Below are positions 39,883 to 53,015 of a stretch of 64,000 nucleotides of DNA, one piece after another. The DNA is taken from positions 103,200 through 167,199 of the forward strand of contig JAQVVM010000001.1 in the NCBI GenBank assembly GCA_028698995.1, in the 5' to 3' direction. Position numbers and translations under genes: made by a program. Under the pieces are notes generated by a model that was not told the origin of the DNA, did no database searches, and saw only the letters and a program-made list of their open reading frames with translations. This stretch comes from Bacteroidales bacterium (GTDB lineage: Bacteria > Bacteroidota > Bacteroidia > Bacteroidales > PXBB01). The first letter of the stretch is position 1. Each line of letters opens with the position of its first letter.

Positions 39883-40200
39883 TTAAGCCTGACCTGTAGG
39901 CCCACCCAAATTAATAGGCATACCGCCAACACTTTCTCCTTCTTTGATGGTGCCATGTAAGGATTCATACTTGCTGATATTATCTTTTAGTGCAGCAAGA
40001 AGTCTTTTGGCATGTTGTGGAGTCAATACTATTCTAGATTTGACTTTGGCTTTAGGAACACCGGGCATAACACGAATAAAATCTATTATAAATTCAGCAT
40101 TAGAATGTGTAATAACTGCTAAATTCGAATATATACCTTCAGCAACATCGTCTGAAAGCTCAATGTTAATTTGATTTGGATTATTTTTTTCGATTTCCAT
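39883..40200 (-). CDS. DUF3467 protein
   Basis: INIELSDDVAEGIYSNLAVITHSNAEFIIDFIRVMPGVPKAKVKSRIVLTPQHAKRLLAALKDNI. Confidence 0.92.
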   Translation of the reverse strand: MEIEKNNPNQINIELSDDVAEGIYSNLAVITHSNAEFIIDFIRVMPGVPKAKVKSRIVLTPQHAKRLLAALKDNISKYESLHGTIKEGESVGGMPINLGGPTGQA

Positions 40201-40210
40201 TATAATAATT

Positions 40211-43200
40211 TTATGTTAACAGTTTTGATGCCTTAAGTTTTTCGAACTCTTCCAGAGAAGCAACCTGAATATTTTCATATTCTCTCAAGCCTGTTCCTGC
40301 TGGAATAAGATGCCCAACAATAACGTTCTCTTTCAGACCATTGAGGGTATCTGCTTTTGCATTCACAGCTGCTTCAGTAAGAACTTTTGTTGTTTCCTGG
40401 AATGAAGCTGCAGATATGAAACTTTTTGTCTGAAGAGAAGCCCTGGTTATTCCTTGTAGAATCTGATTAGCTGTTGCTGGTTTTGCATCTCGTGCTTCAA
40501 CTAAAACTTTATCTTGTCGTTTCAACATAGAATTCTCTTCTCTTAGCTTTCTGATAGTAACTGGTTGACCTAATTTTAAAGTTGTTGAATCACCTGCATT
40601 TGTAACTATCTTTTTGTCAAATAATGAGTCATTTTCCACCTGAAAATCAAATTTGTTTACCAATTCTCCTTCAAGGAAAGAGGTATCGCCCTGATCAATA
40701 ATTTGCACTTTGCGCATCATCTGACGGACAATAACTTCAAAATGTTTATTATTGATTTTTACACCCTGCATTCGGTAAACTTCCTGAACTTCGTTAACGA
40801 TATATTCCTGTACCTTTGTTGGACCGCTGATTGCAAGAATATCAGAGGGCGTAATAGCTCCTTCAGAAAGTGGCATTCCAGCTTTTATAAAATCGTTTTC
40901 TTGTACGAGAATTTGTCTTGAAACAGGAATCAGATATTTCTTTTCTTCGTCAAGTTTTGAAGTGATAATGACCTCTCTGTTACCTCTTTTAATCTTCTTT
41001 CCAAAGGTTACAATACCATCAACTTCAGCAACTATTGCAGGATCTGAGGGATTTCTTGCTTCAAATAATTCAGTAACACGTGGTAAACCACCGGTAATAT
41101 CACCAGTTTTTCCAATAGCTCTTGGAATTTTTACAATCTTTTCACCGGCTTTAATTTTTGTGTTGTTTTCTTTTAAGATGTGAGAGCCAACAGGAATATC
41201 ATAAACTCTGATCGGTTCACCGTTTTTATCAACAACTTTAATGATTGGTGTTCTTGTTTTATCCTTAGTTTCAATGATGATTTTTTCTGCATAGCCGGTT
41301 GCATCATCCGATTCTGTTTTATAGGTTATACCTTCAATGATATTTTCATATTCAATTTTACCGGGAAATTCAGAAATAATAACGGCAATAAAAGGATCCC
41401 ATTCACAAATAACTGTTCCTTTGCTAATAGCGGTGTTATTCTTAAAAAACAGATTTGCACCATAAGGAATGTTATTGGTCATTAATGTTATTTTGGTGTT
41501 TTTATCAATAATTCTCATTTCTGCTGAACGACCTATGACAACATCAAAAACATTCCCATTTTCATCTGTAGTTTCTACAGATTTTAATTCATCAATCATG
41601 AGGATACCATCATATTTTGCTTCAACACGGGATGCTGTTGCAATGTTTGATGCAATACCCCCAACGTGGAATGTACGCAGAGTAAGCTGAGTACCGGGTT
41701 CTCCAATTGATTGTGCAGCAATTACACCAACTGCTTCTCCTCTTTGAACCATCTTACCCATTGAAAGATTTCTACCATAGCATTTGGCACAAACACCATT
41801 TGTTGATTCACAAGTAAGAACGGATCTTATTTCTATTGATTCAAGCGGAGATGCTTCAATAAGTTTTCCATGAGATTCATTAATCTCTTCACCGGCACTA
41901 ATAATCAGATCTCCTGTTAAGGGATGATAAATGTCGAACAAAGTAACTCGTCCTAAAATGCGGTCATACAGTGATTCAACTATTTCTTCATTTTTCTTGA
42001 GTGCAGAGATTGTCAATCCCCTTAGTGTTCCACAGTCTTCTTCTGTAATGATAACATCTTGGGCAACATCTACAAGACGTCGGGTAAGATAACCAGCATC
42101 TGCAGTTTTAAGAGCAGTATCGGCAAGACCTTTACGAGCACCGTGTGTAGAAATAAAGTACTCAAGAATTGACAGCCCTTCTTTAAAGTTAGAAAGAATA
42201 GGGTTTTCAATGATTTCACCACCTTGTGAAGCTGATTTCTGAGGTTTTGCCATCAAACCACGCATCCCTGACAACTGACGAATTTGTTCTTTTGAACCCC
42301 TTGCACCAGAATCAAGCATCATGAAGACAGGATTAAACCCATCCTGATCTTGTGAAATTTGTTTGATGAGTATATTGGTTAATTTAGAGTTGGCATGTGT
42401 CCAAACATCAATAATCTGGTTATACCTTTCTGTATTTGTGATAAAACCACTGCCATAATTTAACATGATGCTGTCAACTTCTTCATCGGCATCTTTTATA
42501 ATTTTTTCCTTTTCTTCAGGAATAAAAATATCAGATAATTTGAAAGATAAACAACCTTCGAATGCCATTCTGAAACCCAGACTTTTTATGTCATCAAGGA
42601 ATTGAGCAGTAAGGGCAGTATTTGTTTTTTTCAAAACATCACCAATATAGTCACGAAGAGCTTTTTTGGTTAGAAGTTCATTAATAAAACCATAACCTTG
42701 GGGTACTACCTGATTGAAAAGAACCCGCCCAACAGTCGTTTCTATCATTTTATTGATAATCTGACCGTTTTCATTAACATCAACTTTAACAAAAATATAA
42801 GCGTTAAGGTCAACTTTCTTTTCATTGTAAGCAATAATAACTTCTTCGGGTGAATAAAATTTATAGCCTTCACCTAATACTTTTACCCTATCATTGCTTC
42901 TCCTGCCCTTTGTCATGTAGTAAAGTCCTAAAACCATATCCTGTGAAGGTACAGTAATAGGGGCTCCGTTAGCAGGATTTAGGATGTTGTGAGAAGCAAG
43001 CATAAGTAATTGTGCTTCAAGAATTGCAGCATGACCTAATGGTAAATGTACGGCCATTTGGTCACCGTCAAAGTCAGCATTAAAAGCTGTACAAACAAGT
43101 GGGTGGAGTTGAATGGCTTTTCCTTCAATAAGTTTTGGTTGAAATGCCTGAATACCAAGTCGGTGTAGGGTAGGGGCTCTGTTAAGTAAAACGGGGTGAC

Positions 43201-44491
43201 CTTTAAGAACATTTTCTAAGATATCCCAGACAATAGGTTCTTTTTTGTCAACAATTTTCTTTGCAGATTTTACTGTTTTAACAATTCCTCTTTCAAGAAG
43301 TTTTCTGATAATAAATGGTTTGTAGAGCTCTGATGCCATTTCTTTTGGCAAACCGCATTCGTGTAATTTTAATTCAGGTCCAACAACAATTACAGAACGG
43401 GCTGAATAGTCAACCCTTTTTCCTAACAAATTTTGACGAAAGCGACCTTGTTTTCCTTTAAGACTATCACTTAATGATTTCAGAGGACGATTTGCTTCAG
43501 TTTTAACTGAATTACTTTTTCTAGAATTATCAAAAAGTGAATCCACAGCTTCCTGTAACATTCTTTTTTCATTTCTGAGAATAACATCAGGAGCTTTGAT
43601 TTCTATAAGCCTTTTCAAACGGTTGTTTCTGATAATAACTCTTCTGTAAAGCTCATTTAAGTCGGATGTGGCAAAACGACCTCCGTCCAAAGGAACAATT
43701 GGTCTTAATTCGGGTGGTATTACAGGAATAATCTTCTGCATCATCCACTCAGGACGGTTTTCCATCCTTTTTTGAGCTTCTTTAAATTCTGTTACAACTT
43801 TCAATCGTTTTAACAACTCGGTTTTTCTTTGTTGAGATGTTTCATTGTCAGCTTTTGTTCGGAGTTCATAAGATAAGTCCTCAAGATTTATTTTTGATAA
43901 AATATCATAGAGTGCTTCTCCGCCCATTTTAGCAACAAATTTATCGGGGTCATCATCATCTAGAAGTTGATTTTCTTTTGGTAAAGTATCAATTATATTG
44001 AAGTATTCTTCTTCAGATAGAAACTCCATAAATGGCACTTCATCTCTTTTAATTCCAGGGTTTATTACAACGTATTTTTCATAGTATATAATAAGTTCAA
44101 GCTTTTTTGAAGGTAGTCCTAATATATAACCAATACGGTTTGGAATTGATTTGAAAAACCAGATGTGAGCAACAGGAACAACTAATTGAATATGTCCGGT
44201 TCTTTCTCTTCTGACTTTTTTCTCAGTTACTTCAACGCCACATCTGTCGCAAACAATACCTTTATATCTTATCCTTTTATATTTACCGCAATGACATTCC
44301 CAATCCTTTACAGGACCAAAAATTCTTTCGCAAAACAGACCATCTCTCTCAGGTTTATAAGTCCTGTAATTGATTGTTTCAGGTTTGAGAACTTCGCCTC
44401 TTGAATTTTTTAATATTTCTTCAGGAGAGGCTATACTTATTGTGATTGTTGAAAAGTTACTTTTTACAGGTGTTTCTTTTCTGTAAGCCAT
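40211..44491 (-). CDS. rpoC: DNA-directed RNA polymerase subunit beta'
   Basis: [16 protein letters not shown] catalytic motif; zinc-binding [23 protein letters not shown]. Confidence 0.98.
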   Translation of the reverse strand: MAYRKETPVKSNFSTITISIASPEEILKNSRGEVLKPETINYRTYKPERDGLFCERIFGPVKDWECHCGKYKRIRYKGIVCDRCGVEVTEKKVRRERTGHIQLVVPVAHIWFFKSIPNRIGYILGLPSKKLELIIYYEKYVVINPGIKRDEVPFMEFLSEEEYFNIIDTLPKENQLLDDDDPDKFVAKMGGEALYDILSKINLEDLSYELRTKADNETSQQRKTELLKRLKVVTEFKEAQKRMENRPEWMMQKIIPVIPPELRPIVPLDGGRFATSDLNELYRRVIIRNNRLKRLIEIKAPDVILRNEKRMLQEAVDSLFDNSRKSNSVKTEANRPLKSLSDSLKGKQGRFRQNLLGKRVDYSARSVIVVGPELKLHECGLPKEMASELYKPFIIRKLLERGIVKTVKSAKKIVDKKEPIVWDILENVLKGHPVLLNRAPTLHRLGIQAFQPKLIEGKAIQLHPLVCTAFNADFDGDQMAVHLPLGHAAILEAQLLMLASHNILNPANGAPITVPSQDMVLGLYYMTKGRRSNDRVKVLGEGYKFYSPEEVIIAYNEKKVDLNAYIFVKVDVNENGQIINKMIETTVGRVLFNQVVPQGYGFINELLTKKALRDYIGDVLKKTNTALTAQFLDDIKSLGFRMAFEGCLSFKLSDIFIPEEKEKIIKDADEEVDSIMLNYGSGFITNTERYNQIIDVWTHANSKLTNILIKQISQDQDGFNPVFMMLDSGARGSKEQIRQLSGMRGLMAKPQKSASQGGEIIENPILSNFKEGLSILEYFISTHGARKGLADTALKTADAGYLTRRLVDVAQDVIITEEDCGTLRGLTISALKKNEEIVESLYDRILGRVTLFDIYHPLTGDLIISAGEEINESHGKLIEASPLESIEIRSVLTCESTNGVCAKCYGRNLSMGKMVQRGEAVGVIAAQSIGEPGTQLTLRTFHVGGIASNIATASRVEAKYDGILMIDELKSVETTDENGNVFDVVIGRSAEMRIIDKNTKITLMTNNIPYGANLFFKNNTAISKGTVICEWDPFIAVIISEFPGKIEYENIIEGITYKTESDDATGYAEKIIIETKDKTRTPIIKVVDKNGEPIRVYDIPVGSHILKENNTKIKAGEKIVKIPRAIGKTGDITGGLPRVTELFEARNPSDPAIVAEVDGIVTFGKKIKRGNREVIITSKLDEEKKYLIPVSRQILVQENDFIKAGMPLSEGAITPSDILAISGPTKVQEYIVNEVQEVYRMQGVKINNKHFEVIVRQMMRKVQIIDQGDTSFLEGELVNKFDFQVENDSLFDKKIVTNAGDSTTLKLGQPVTIRKLREENSMLKRQDKVLVEARDAKPATANQILQGITRASLQTKSFISAASFQETTKVLTEAAVNAKADTLNGLKENVIVGHLIPAGTGLREYENIQVASLEEFEKLKASKLLT

Positions 44492-44512
44492 GTTATTTAT
44501 TTTTAAATAAAA

Positions 44513-47500
44513 TTATTCAAATGTAATATTAAGCCCTAAGCCTTTAAGTTCATGCACAAGTACATTAAAGGATTCTGGTAAATTTGGATCAGGCATTCTA
44601 TTGCCTTTGACTATTGATTCGTATGCTTTTGCTCTTCCAACAACATCGTCAGATTTCACAGTTAAGATTTCCTGTAAAATATTGGCTGCGCCAAATGCTT
44701 CAAGTGCCCAAACTTCCATCTCTCCAAAACGTTGACCACCAAACTGTGCTTTACCGCCAAGTGGTTGTTGTGTTATAAGTGAGTAAGGTCCTATAGAACG
44801 GGCATGCATTTTATCTTCAACCATGTGGCCTAATTTCAAAACGTAGATAACACCAACGGTAGCTGGTTGCTTGAATTTTTCACCCGTTTCACCATCATAT
44901 AAGTATATTTGGCCATTTTCGGGCAGTTCAGCCTGATGTATGTATTCGTTAATCTGTTCAATTTTGGCACCATCAAAAATGGGTGTCCCAAAAGTAAGTC
45001 CAAGTTTAAGCCCAGCCCAACCAAGTACTGTTTCATAGATTTGCCCTACATTCATACGGGATGGTACACCTAGCGGATTAAGTACAATATCAACCGGTGA
45101 GCCGTCTTCTAAGAAAGGCATATCTTCTTCTCTTACAATTCTTGCTAAAATACCTTTGTTACCATGTCGCCCAGCCATTTTATCTCCAACAGTAAGTTTT
45201 CGTTTTTTTGCTACAAAAACTTTAGCCAGTTGAACTATACCGCTTGGTAAATCATCACCAATTGTTGCTGTAAACTTTTTCCTGTTATAAACACCCAAAA
45301 TATCTTTTCGTTTGATGTTATAATTATGGATAAGTTGTTTTATTTGATCGTTCCTTTTCTTATCAGTAGTCCATTTGTTGGGATTAATTGAGGAATAATC
45401 AACCGCATTAAGAATCTTTTGTGTGAATTTTGTTCCCTTTGGAATGATAAGCTCCTTATAATTATTATTGATTCCCTGAGATACTTTTCCGCTGACAAGA
45501 ACAATAAGTTTATCAATTAATTTTGACTTAAGTTCTTCAGTTCTTTTTTCGAACTCACGTGTTAACTCCTCAATAATAATTTTTTCTTTAGCTTTAGCCT
45601 TTTTATCTTTGAAAACTTTTGAGAAAAGCTTTTTATCAATAACAATACCTTTAAGTGAAGGAGGTGCTTTTAAGGAAGCATCTTTAACATCACCTGCTTT
45701 ATCACCGAATATCGCTCTTAAAAGTTTTTCCTCAGGTGTAGGATCTGTTTCTCCCTTAGGTGTAATTTTTCCTATAAGAATATCTCCTTCTTTTACTTCT
45801 GCACCTATTCTAATAAGACCATTCTCGTCAAGATCTTTGGTAGCTTCTGCACTAACATTTGGAATATCATTAGTTAGCTCTTCCATACCTCTTTTGGTAT
45901 CCCTTACTTCGAGGTTATACTCATCTATATGTAAGGAGGTAAAATAATCTTCTCTTACAATTTTTTCGGATAATACGATGGCATCTTCAAAATTGTAACC
46001 TTTCCATGGCATAAAAGCAACTTTAAGGTTACGACCGAGTGCAAGTTCTCCATTACGGGTTGCATAACCTTCACAAAGTACCTGTCCTTTTATCACTTTT
46101 TCACCTTTTCGAACAATAGGTTTCAGGTTTACTGTAGTATTTTGATTGGTTTTAGTAAATTTTGTAAGTTTATAAGTTACAATATCCTCATCAAAGCTTA
46201 CCAATCTTTCTTCTTCTGTCCTGTTGTATTTAATAACAATCTGAAAAGCATCCACATATTCAACAACACCATTTCCTTCTGCGTTAATAAGAACACGTGA
46301 AAATTTTGCAACATCTTTTTCCAGTCCTGTGCCCACGATTGGAGCTTCCGGCCAAAGCAGAGGTACTGCTTGACGCATCATATTAGATCCCATCAATGCT
46401 CTGTTGGCATCATTGTGTTCGAGGAAAGGAATAAGTGATGCAGCAATAGATGCAATCTGATTGGGTGCAACGTCCATTAAGTGAACCTGATCTTTTTCAA
46501 TTATTGGATAGTCAGCAAGATACCTTGCTTTTACTTTATCATTAACAAATGTACCATCAGAATCAAGGAATTCATTTGCTTGAGCAATGATTTTTTTCTC
46601 TTCTTCTTCTGCACTCAGGTAAATAGGCTCATCAGCTAAATTTACTTTCCCATTATCAACTTTTCGGTACGGAGTTTCAATAAATCCAAGTCTGTTTATT
46701 TTTGCATAAACACACAAAGATGAAATTAAACCGATGTTAGGTCCCTCTGGAGTTTCTATTGTGCATAAGCGTCCATAATGCGTGTAGTGTACGTCACGGA
46801 CTTCGAATCCTGCTCTTTCTCTTGATAAACCTCCCGGTCCTAAAGCTGAAACCCTTCTCTTGTGAGTTAATTCAGCAAGAGGATTGGTTTGATCCATAAA
46901 CTGAGAAAGTTGATTTGTTGCAAAAAATGAATTAATTACTGAGGACAGTGTTTTTGCATTAATAAGGTCAATGGGTGTAAACACTTCATTGTCTCTTACA
47001 TTCATTCTTTCTCTGATTGTTCTGGCCATTCGTGCAAGACCAACTCCAAATTGAGCATATAATTGCTCACCTACAGTACGTATTCTTCTGTTACTCAAGT
47101 GGTCAATATCATCAAGCTCTGCCTTTTCATTAGAGACTTCAATGATGTGTTTGATAATTGAAATTATATCTTCTTTAGTTAAAACTCTTGTTTCAACAGG
47201 GATATCCAGCTTCAACTTTTTATTGATTCTGTATCTTCCAACTTCTCCAAGGTCATATCGTTTATCTGAAAAGAATAATTTATCAATAATTCCTCGTGCA
47301 GTCTCTTCATCAGGAGGATCTGCATTTCTTAATTGTCGGTAAATATATTCTACAGCTTCTTTCTCTGAGTTTGCAGGGTCTTTTTGAAGTGTATTGTAAA
47401 TTAACGAATAATCTTTTCTTTCTTCTCCTTCAACTGTTTCTTTATGAATAAGAATTGTTTTTACACCACTGTCAACAATTAAATCAATATGTTCTTTTTC

Positions 47501-48328
47501 AATAATGGTTTCTCTGTCAATAACAACTTCAGTTCTTTCTATAGAAACAACTTCTCCCGTATCTTCGTCAACAAAGTCTTCAATCCATGTTCTGACAACG
47601 CGTGCGGCTAATTTCTTCCCAATAATGCTTTTTAAGCCTGTTTTAGAAACTTTTACTTCATCAGCTAAATCAAAAATTGTTAAAATATCTTTGTCTGTTT
47701 CAAAGCCGATAGCTCTTAAAAGAGTAGTTACAGGTAATTTCTTTTTTCTGTCAATATAAGCACAAAGGACATTATTAATATCTGTTGTAAATTCCATCCA
47801 AGAACCTTTAAAAGGAATAATCCTGGCAGAATATAAAAGAGTCCCGTTTGGATGTCGTGAAGACCCAAAAAATACACCAGGGGAGCGGTGTAACTGAGAT
47901 ACAATGACACGTTCTGAACCATTGATAACAAAAGTACCTTTATTAGTCATGTAGGGAATTGTTCCAAGATACACATCTTGTGTAATGGTTTCAAAATCTT
48001 CATGTTCAGGATCGGTGCAAAATAATTTCAATTTTGCTTTTAATGGTACCCCATAAGTAAGTCCTCTTTCAAGGCATTCTTCTATAGAATATCTGGGAGG
48101 GTCAATAAAATAATCGATAAATTCGAGAACAAAATTGTTTCGGGCATCGGAAATTGGAAAGTTTTCACAAAAAACTTTGAAAAGTCCTTCATTTTGCCTT
48201 TTTTCAGGAATTGTTTCCAATTGGAAAAAACTCTGAAAGGAATCAACTTGAATCTCCAGAAAGTCGGGATATTCACATTTTGCTTTAGTAGCAAAACTAA
48301 TTCTTTGGTTTTTAATGATTTGAGTCAA
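44513..48328 (-). CDS. rpoB: DNA-directed RNA polymerase subunit beta
   Basis: [61 protein letters not shown]. Confidence 0.98.
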   Translation of the reverse strand: MTQIIKNQRISFATKAKCEYPDFLEIQVDSFQSFFQLETIPEKRQNEGLFKVFCENFPISDARNNFVLEFIDYFIDPPRYSIEECLERGLTYGVPLKAKLKLFCTDPEHEDFETITQDVYLGTIPYMTNKGTFVINGSERVIVSQLHRSPGVFFGSSRHPNGTLLYSARIIPFKGSWMEFTTDINNVLCAYIDRKKKLPVTTLLRAIGFETDKDILTIFDLADEVKVSKTGLKSIIGKKLAARVVRTWIEDFVDEDTGEVVSIERTEVVIDRETIIEKEHIDLIVDSGVKTILIHKETVEGEERKDYSLIYNTLQKDPANSEKEAVEYIYRQLRNADPPDEETARGIIDKLFFSDKRYDLGEVGRYRINKKLKLDIPVETRVLTKEDIISIIKHIIEVSNEKAELDDIDHLSNRRIRTVGEQLYAQFGVGLARMARTIRERMNVRDNEVFTPIDLINAKTLSSVINSFFATNQLSQFMDQTNPLAELTHKRRVSALGPGGLSRERAGFEVRDVHYTHYGRLCTIETPEGPNIGLISSLCVYAKINRLGFIETPYRKVDNGKVNLADEPIYLSAEEEEKKIIAQANEFLDSDGTFVNDKVKARYLADYPIIEKDQVHLMDVAPNQIASIAASLIPFLEHNDANRALMGSNMMRQAVPLLWPEAPIVGTGLEKDVAKFSRVLINAEGNGVVEYVDAFQIVIKYNRTEEERLVSFDEDIVTYKLTKFTKTNQNTTVNLKPIVRKGEKVIKGQVLCEGYATRNGELALGRNLKVAFMPWKGYNFEDAIVLSEKIVREDYFTSLHIDEYNLEVRDTKRGMEELTNDIPNVSAEATKDLDENGLIRIGAEVKEGDILIGKITPKGETDPTPEEKLLRAIFGDKAGDVKDASLKAPPSLKGIVIDKKLFSKVFKDKKAKAKEKIIIEELTREFEKRTEELKSKLIDKLIVLVSGKVSQGINNNYKELIIPKGTKFTQKILNAVDYSSINPNKWTTDKKRNDQIKQLIHNYNIKRKDILGVYNRKKFTATIGDDLPSGIVQLAKVFVAKKRKLTVGDKMAGRHGNKGILARIVREEDMPFLEDGSPVDIVLNPLGVPSRMNVGQIYETVLGWAGLKLGLTFGTPIFDGAKIEQINEYIHQAELPENGQIYLYDGETGEKFKQPATVGVIYVLKLGHMVEDKMHARSIGPYSLITQQPLGGKAQFGGQRFGEMEVWALEAFGAANILQEILTVKSDDVVGRAKAYESIVKGNRMPDPNLPESFNVLVHELKGLGLNITFE

Positions 48329-48382
48329 GGTTGAAGGTTTTAAGTTAAAAGAAATAAATAATTTACTACCATAAATAGAAAT

Positions 48383-48415
48383 AAGTATTAGGCTTTTTTT
48401 TAAAACCTAATACTT
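48383..48415 (-). promoter_or_regulatory. Hairpin in the rplL-rpoB intergenic region (possible attenuator/processing site)
   Basis: 10 bp perfect stem aagtattagg...cctaatactt; no T run after it on the minus strand. Confidence 0.5.
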
Positions 48416-48438
48416 AATTTAATCAGAAGGCTGAATAT

Positions 48439-48819
48439 TTACTTAATTTCAACCTCGGCACCTGCTTCTTCCAATTGACTTTTTAATGCTTCAGCTTCAT
48501 CTTTAGAAACACCTTCTTTGATAGCTTTAGGTGCAGCATCTACTAATTCTTTAGATTCTTTAAGACCTAAACTTGTTAATTCTTTAACCAATTTTACTAC
48601 TGCCAATTTTGACTGACCAGCATGTTTAAGAATTACATTAAAAGATGTTTGTTCTTCAACTTTTACTTGATCATCTCCGGCACTTGGTCCTGCTGCTACT
48701 GCTACTGCTGCTGCTGCTGGTTCAATACCATACTCATTTTTTAGAATTTGAGCTAATTCGTTTACTTCTTTTACTGTTAGGTTAACTAACTGCTCTGCAA
48801 AAGCTTTTAAATCTGCCAT
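48439..48819 (-). CDS. rplL: 50S ribosomal protein L7/L12
   Basis: [19 protein letters not shown]..., [57 protein letters not shown]. Confidence 0.98.
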   Translation of the reverse strand: MADLKAFAEQLVNLTVKEVNELAQILKNEYGIEPAAAAVAVAAGPSAGDDQVKVEEQTSFNVILKHAGQSKLAVVKLVKELTSLGLKESKELVDAAPKAIKEGVSKDEAEALKSQLEEAGAEVEIK

Positions 48820-48866
48820 TTTTATTTTGTTTTAGATAGTTTTTAAATTTGATTAATTACAATTTT

Positions 48867-49385
48867 TTATTCTTTTTCTGATAAAGTTTTTACAAGACCT
48901 GCAAGAATATGTTTACCTGAACTAAGAGCTGATATAACATTGATAGCCGGAGATTTGAGGCTAAGAATAACATCTGCAATTAATTCATTTTTAGATTTGA
49001 TATTAATAAGATAATCTATCTTATCATCACCTAAAATAGCCATATCTTGAATGAATGCTGCTTTTAATTTTGGTTTATCAGAAGTTCTTCTGAATTCCTT
49101 TATAAGTTTGGCTGCTTCATTGGGTGAGTCAGAAATTAATAACGAAGTTGTTCCTTTTAATACGCCATATAATTCTTCGTAATTTTTTTCTGTTTTCTCC
49201 ATTGCTTTGCGCAGTAAAGAATTTTTAACCATCAAAAGTGATATGTTTCTTTTAAAACACCTTCTTCTAAGGTCAGTTGTTTTCTCTGCATTGAGGTCTG
49301 AAATGTCAGCAATGTATAAATATTCACTTTTAGTCAGTCTTTCTGCTAAGGAATCAATTAATACTTTTTTTTCTTCTTTTTTCAT
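48867..49385 (-). CDS. rplJ: 50S ribosomal protein L10
   Basis: KKVLIDSLAERLTKSEYLYIADISDLNAEKTTDLRRRCFKRNI..MVKNSLLRKA. Confidence 0.96.
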   Translation of the reverse strand: MKKEEKKVLIDSLAERLTKSEYLYIADISDLNAEKTTDLRRRCFKRNISLLMVKNSLLRKAMEKTEKNYEELYGVLKGTTSLLISDSPNEAAKLIKEFRRTSDKPKLKAAFIQDMAILGDDKIDYLINIKSKNELIADVILSLKSPAINVISALSSGKHILAGLVKTLSEKE

Positions 49386-49420
49386 AATTATAACCTGCTA
49401 TGAGTTTTTATTTTTTCTAA

Positions 49421-50116
49421 TTAGTCAGCGACTGATTTTGGCTCAATTTTGATACCCGGACTCATAGTGCTTGACATAAAAATACTTCTAACATATGTTC
49501 CTTTAGCTGCTGCAGGTTTCAACTTTATTATTGTTTGAATAAGTTCTTTTGCATTATCAATAATTTTATCGTTTGCAAAAGATACTTTTCCAACTGCGGA
49601 ATGAATTATTCCGTATTTGTCAACTTTAAAGTCAATCTTACCTGCTTTAGCTTCTTTAACAGCCTTTCCAATTTCCATTGTTACCGTTCCGGTTTTTGGA
49701 TTTGGCATTAAACCGCGTGGTCCAAGAATTTTTCCAAGTGCGCCGACTTTAGGCATAACAGAGGGCATGGTAATAATTACGTCCACATCTGTCCATCCTT
49801 TTTTTATTTTATCAACGTACTCATCTAAACCTACGAAATCTGCACCTGCATTTTTTGCTTCATCTTCTTTGTCAGCTGTACACAACACTAATACACGAAC
49901 ATCTTTACCGGTACCGTGAGGAAGTGTTACTGATCCTCTTACCATTTGATTGGCTTTTCGAGGGTCAACTCCAAGTCTGATGTCTAAGTCAACAGATGAA
50001 TCAAATTTCGTATAAGTTATTTTCTTTAAAACTTCGGCAGCTTCCAGCAATGTATAGGTCTTTTCTGAATCAAACTTTTCTTGCGCTGCTTTTTTATTTT
50101 TTGATAATTTTGCCAT
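49421..50116 (-). CDS. rplA: 50S ribosomal protein L1
   Basis: [52 protein letters not shown]. Confidence 0.98.
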   Translation of the reverse strand: MAKLSKNKKAAQEKFDSEKTYTLLEAAEVLKKITYTKFDSSVDLDIRLGVDPRKANQMVRGSVTLPHGTGKDVRVLVLCTADKEDEAKNAGADFVGLDEYVDKIKKGWTDVDVIITMPSVMPKVGALGKILGPRGLMPNPKTGTVTMEIGKAVKEAKAGKIDFKVDKYGIIHSAVGKVSFANDKIIDNAKELIQTIIKLKPAAAKGTYVRSIFMSSTMSPGIKIEPKSVAD

Positions 50117-50174
50117 TTTTTTAATAATTTAAACGGTCATCCAATTAAATAATACAATTTTGCCCGAATTCTTA

Positions 50175-50612
50175 TCAGAGAGACATTTCTCCACTGATTT
50201 TGATGCCCATGCTTCTAGCTGTTCCGGCTACCATTTTCATAGCAGATTCAATAGTGAAAGCATTTAGGTCAGGCATTTTTTGTTCTGCAATGGCTTTAAC
50301 TTGTTCCCATGTTACCGTTGCTACTTTTTTTCTGTTGGGTTCTGCTGAACCGGATTTTAATTTAGTAGCTTCCAATAATTGAACTGCTACAGGCGGTGTT
50401 TTGATAACAAAATCAAAAGACTTATCCTTGTAAACTGTTATGAGTACAGGAATAAGCTTACCCCCTTTATCTTGGGTTCTTGCATTAAATTGCTTGCAAA
50501 ACTCCATAATATTAACACCTTTAGCACCTAATGCAGGGCCAACAGGAGGAGCGGGGTTTGCTGCGCCACCTTTTATTTGTAATTTAATTATACCACTAAC
50601 TTCTTTTGCCAT
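50175..50612 (-). CDS. rplK: 50S ribosomal protein L11
   Basis: [52 protein letters not shown]. Confidence 0.98.
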   Translation of the reverse strand: MAKEVSGIIKLQIKGGAANPAPPVGPALGAKGVNIMEFCKQFNARTQDKGGKLIPVLITVYKDKSFDFVIKTPPVAVQLLEATKLKSGSAEPNRKKVATVTWEQVKAIAEQKMPDLNAFTIESAMKMVAGTARSMGIKISGEMSL

Positions 50613-50643
50613 TTTTACTTAATTTTCAAGGTGAAATACCACA

Positions 50644-51192
50644 TTATTTTTCTTTGTCAACTTGTAGGAAGCTTAACTCTAAAGGTGTCTTGCGTCCAAA
50701 AATCTTTACCATTACTTTTAATTTCTTCTTCTCTTCATTTACTTCTTCAATAACGCCGGTAAAGCTTTTAAATGGACCATCAATAACCATAACACTCTCA
50801 CCTACAATAAAAGGTTCTGTTAACTCCTCATCTTTTTCCGAGAGTTCATCAATTTTTCCTAAGATGCGATTGATCTCAGATTGACGAAGTGGAACAGGAT
50901 CTTTTTTTGTGCCTAAAAAAGTCATTACGCCAGGAAGGTTTCTGATAGTGAAAAATAATTCAGCATCATACACAGCTTCAATAAGCACATAACTGGGAAA
51001 ATAATTTCTCTCACTGCTTACTTTTTTACCCTTGCGTATCTGATATACTTTTTCTGTGGGAATGAGTACTTGCGAAATAAGGTCTTCAGCCTCTAAGCGT
51101 TTGATTTCGTGCTCGATATACTCCTTCACTTTTTTTTCCTTACCGCTTAAGGTTTTTACAACATACCACTTTTTTTCCTTCTTGTCGCTCAT
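50644..51192 (-). CDS. nusG: Transcription termination/antitermination protein NusG
   Basis: [30 protein letters not shown]-terminal [50 protein letters not shown] (KOW). Confidence 0.97.
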   Translation of the reverse strand: MSDKKEKKWYVVKTLSGKEKKVKEYIEHEIKRLEAEDLISQVLIPTEKVYQIRKGKKVSSERNYFPSYVLIEAVYDAELFFTIRNLPGVMTFLGTKKDPVPLRQSEINRILGKIDELSEKDEELTEPFIVGESVMVIDGPFKSFTGVIEEVNEEKKKLKVMVKIFGRKTPLELSFLQVDKEK

Positions 51193-51233
51193 ACTTAATT
51201 AATACAAGTTGATTATTATAGAGAATAATTATT

Positions 51234-51428
51234 TTAAAACAATCTATAGAATTGTTTTAAAATTGAACTGAATGTTGTGTCCATCAAATATACGACTAAA
51301 GCGAATATAAGTGAAGCTATGGATACAACTATGGCACTGCTTTGAAGTTCTTTCCAAGTAGGCCACGAAACTTTATTTAACAGCTCATCATAGGATTCTT
51401 TGATGTAATTTTTTATCTTTTTAAACAT
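51234..51428 (-). CDS. secE: Preprotein translocase subunit SecE
   Basis: IKESYDELLNKVSWPTWKELQSSAIVVSIASLIFALVVYLMDTTFSSIL, in the canonical tuf-secE-nusG position. Confidence 0.95.
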   Translation of the reverse strand: MFKKIKNYIKESYDELLNKVSWPTWKELQSSAIVVSIASLIFALVVYLMDTTFSSILKQFYRLF

Positions 51429-51459
51429 TCTAAAATAGAATTAAAATAATACTACTCTG

Positions 51460-51532
51460 CACGGGCGGAGCGGCTCGAACGCCCGACCTGTGGTTTTGGA
51501 GACCACCGCTCTACCAATTGAGCTACGCCCGT
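51460..51532 (-). tRNA. tRNA-Trp (anticodon CCA)
   Basis: Minus strand acgggcgtagctcaattggtagagcggtggtctCCAaaaccacaggtcgggcgttcgagccgctccgcccgtg; cloverleaf with acceptor acgggcg/cgcccgt. Confidence 0.96.
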
Positions 51533-51547
51533 TCTTATAAAACCAGA

Positions 51548-51575
51548 CCAAAAGGAGTCAATTAACTCCTTTTGG
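51548..51575 (-). repeat. 11 bp perfect inverted repeat between tuf and tRNA-Trp
   Basis: ccaaaaggagt-caatta-actccttttgg (plus strand). Confidence 0.8.
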
Positions 51576-51592
51576 ATTTTGTTTTATTTGAT

Positions 51593-52780
51593 TTAGTCAA
51601 TTAATTCAATAACCTGACCTGCTCCAACTGTTCTGCCACCTTCTCTGATAGCAAATCTTAGATTCTTACTCATGGCAATTTCTGCAATAAGTTGAACAGT
51701 AATGGTAAGGTTGTCACCGGGCATAACCATTTCAACACCATCAGGGAGAATAATTTCACCTGTTACGTCTGTTGTTCTGAAGTAGAACTGAGGACGGTAT
51801 TTGTTGTGGAATGGGGTGTGACGTCCGCCTTCTTCTTTTTTCAAGATATAAACCTCGGCTTTGAAATTTTTGTGTGGTTTGATTGAACCCGGTTTGGCAA
51901 TAACCATACCTCTACGGATTTCATTTTTATCAATACCTCTTAACAATAAACCTACATTATCACCGGCTTCACCTCTGTCAAGAATTTTTCTGAACATCTC
52001 AACACCAGTACAAACTGATTTAAGTTTCTCAGCTCCCATACCAATAATGTCAATCTGGTCACCTGTGTTAATAACACCAGTTTCAATTTTACCAGTTGCA
52101 ACTGTACCACGACCTGTAATTGAGAAAACATCTTCAATTGGCATCAAGAATTCTTTTTCAACTTCACGAACAGGAATTGGAATATATTCATCACATGCTT
52201 GCATCAAATCCATGATTCTATCAACCCATTGTGGTTCTTTGTTCAAACCACCCAATGCAGAACCTCTGATAATTGGTGTGTTGTCACCGTCAAATTCGTA
52301 GAATGATAAAAGTTCTCTGATTTCCATTTCAACGAGATCAAGAAGTTCTTCATCATCAACGAGGTCAACTTTATTCATGAAAACAACAAGACGTGGAACG
52401 CCAACCTGACGAGCCAAAAGTATGTGTTCTCTTGTTTGTGGCATAGGGCCGTCTGTAGCAGCTACAACGATTATAGCTCCATCCATTTGGGCGGCTCCGG
52501 TTACCATGTTCTTTACGTAGTCAGCGTGTCCGGGACAATCTACGTGTGCATAGTGTCTGTTTGCTGTGGAGTACTCAACGTGTGCAGTATTAATTGTAAT
52601 ACCTCTTTCTTTTTCTTCTGGGGCGTTATCAATTGAATCGAATGAACGAAACTCTGATAAACCTTTTTCTGCTAAAATTAAGGTGATAGCAGCTGTCAAA
52701 GTAGTTTTGCCGTGGTCAACGTGACCAATAGTTCCGATATTAACGTGTGGTTTGGAACGGTCGAATTTTTCTTTTGCCAT
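51593..52780 (-). CDS. tuf: Translation elongation factor Tu
   Basis: [69 protein letters not shown]. Confidence 0.98.
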   Translation of the reverse strand: MAKEKFDRSKPHVNIGTIGHVDHGKTTLTAAITLILAEKGLSEFRSFDSIDNAPEEKERGITINTAHVEYSTANRHYAHVDCPGHADYVKNMVTGAAQMDGAIIVVAATDGPMPQTREHILLARQVGVPRLVVFMNKVDLVDDEELLDLVEMEIRELLSFYEFDGDNTPIIRGSALGGLNKEPQWVDRIMDLMQACDEYIPIPVREVEKEFLMPIEDVFSITGRGTVATGKIETGVINTGDQIDIIGMGAEKLKSVCTGVEMFRKILDRGEAGDNVGLLLRGIDKNEIRRGMVIAKPGSIKPHKNFKAEVYILKKEEGGRHTPFHNKYRPQFYFRTTDVTGEIILPDGVEMVMPGDNLTITVQLIAEIAMSKNLRFAIREGGRTVGAGQVIELID

Positions 52781-52851
52781 ATCTAATAATTTGTTTTGGT
52801 TTTATAAAAAAATAATAATAATTAAAAAAAATCTCTATTTAATAATTTTCG

Positions 52852-52924
52852 AGCCAATGACGGGATTTGAACCCGTTACCTCGTCCTTACCAAGGACGCG
52901 CTCTACCAATTGAGCTACATCGGC
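52852..52924 (-). tRNA. tRNA-Thr (anticodon GGT)
   Basis: Minus strand GCCGATGTAGCTCAATTGGTAGAGCGCGTCCTTGGTAAGGACGAGGTAACGGGTTCAAATCCCGTCATTGGCT. Confidence 0.95.
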
Positions 52925-52933
52925 CTAAAAAAG

Positions 52934-53006
52934 AGCGGAAAACGGGGCTCGAACCCGCCACCTACAGCTTGGAAGGCTGTCGCTCTACCAAATGAGCTAT
53001 TTCCGC
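52934..53006 (-). tRNA. tRNA-Gly (anticodon TCC)
   Basis: Minus strand GCGGAAATAGCTCATTTGGTAGAGCGACAGCCTTCCAAGCTGTAGGTGGCGGGTTCGAGCCCCGTTTTCCGCT. Confidence 0.95.
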
Positions 53007-53015
53007 TTGCTATTG

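Noticed and set aside
40703-47759. Plus-strand ORFs of 60-110 aa antisense to rpoB/rpoC
   Set aside because: Antisense to highly conserved genes, no ribosome-binding context or recognisable domains.
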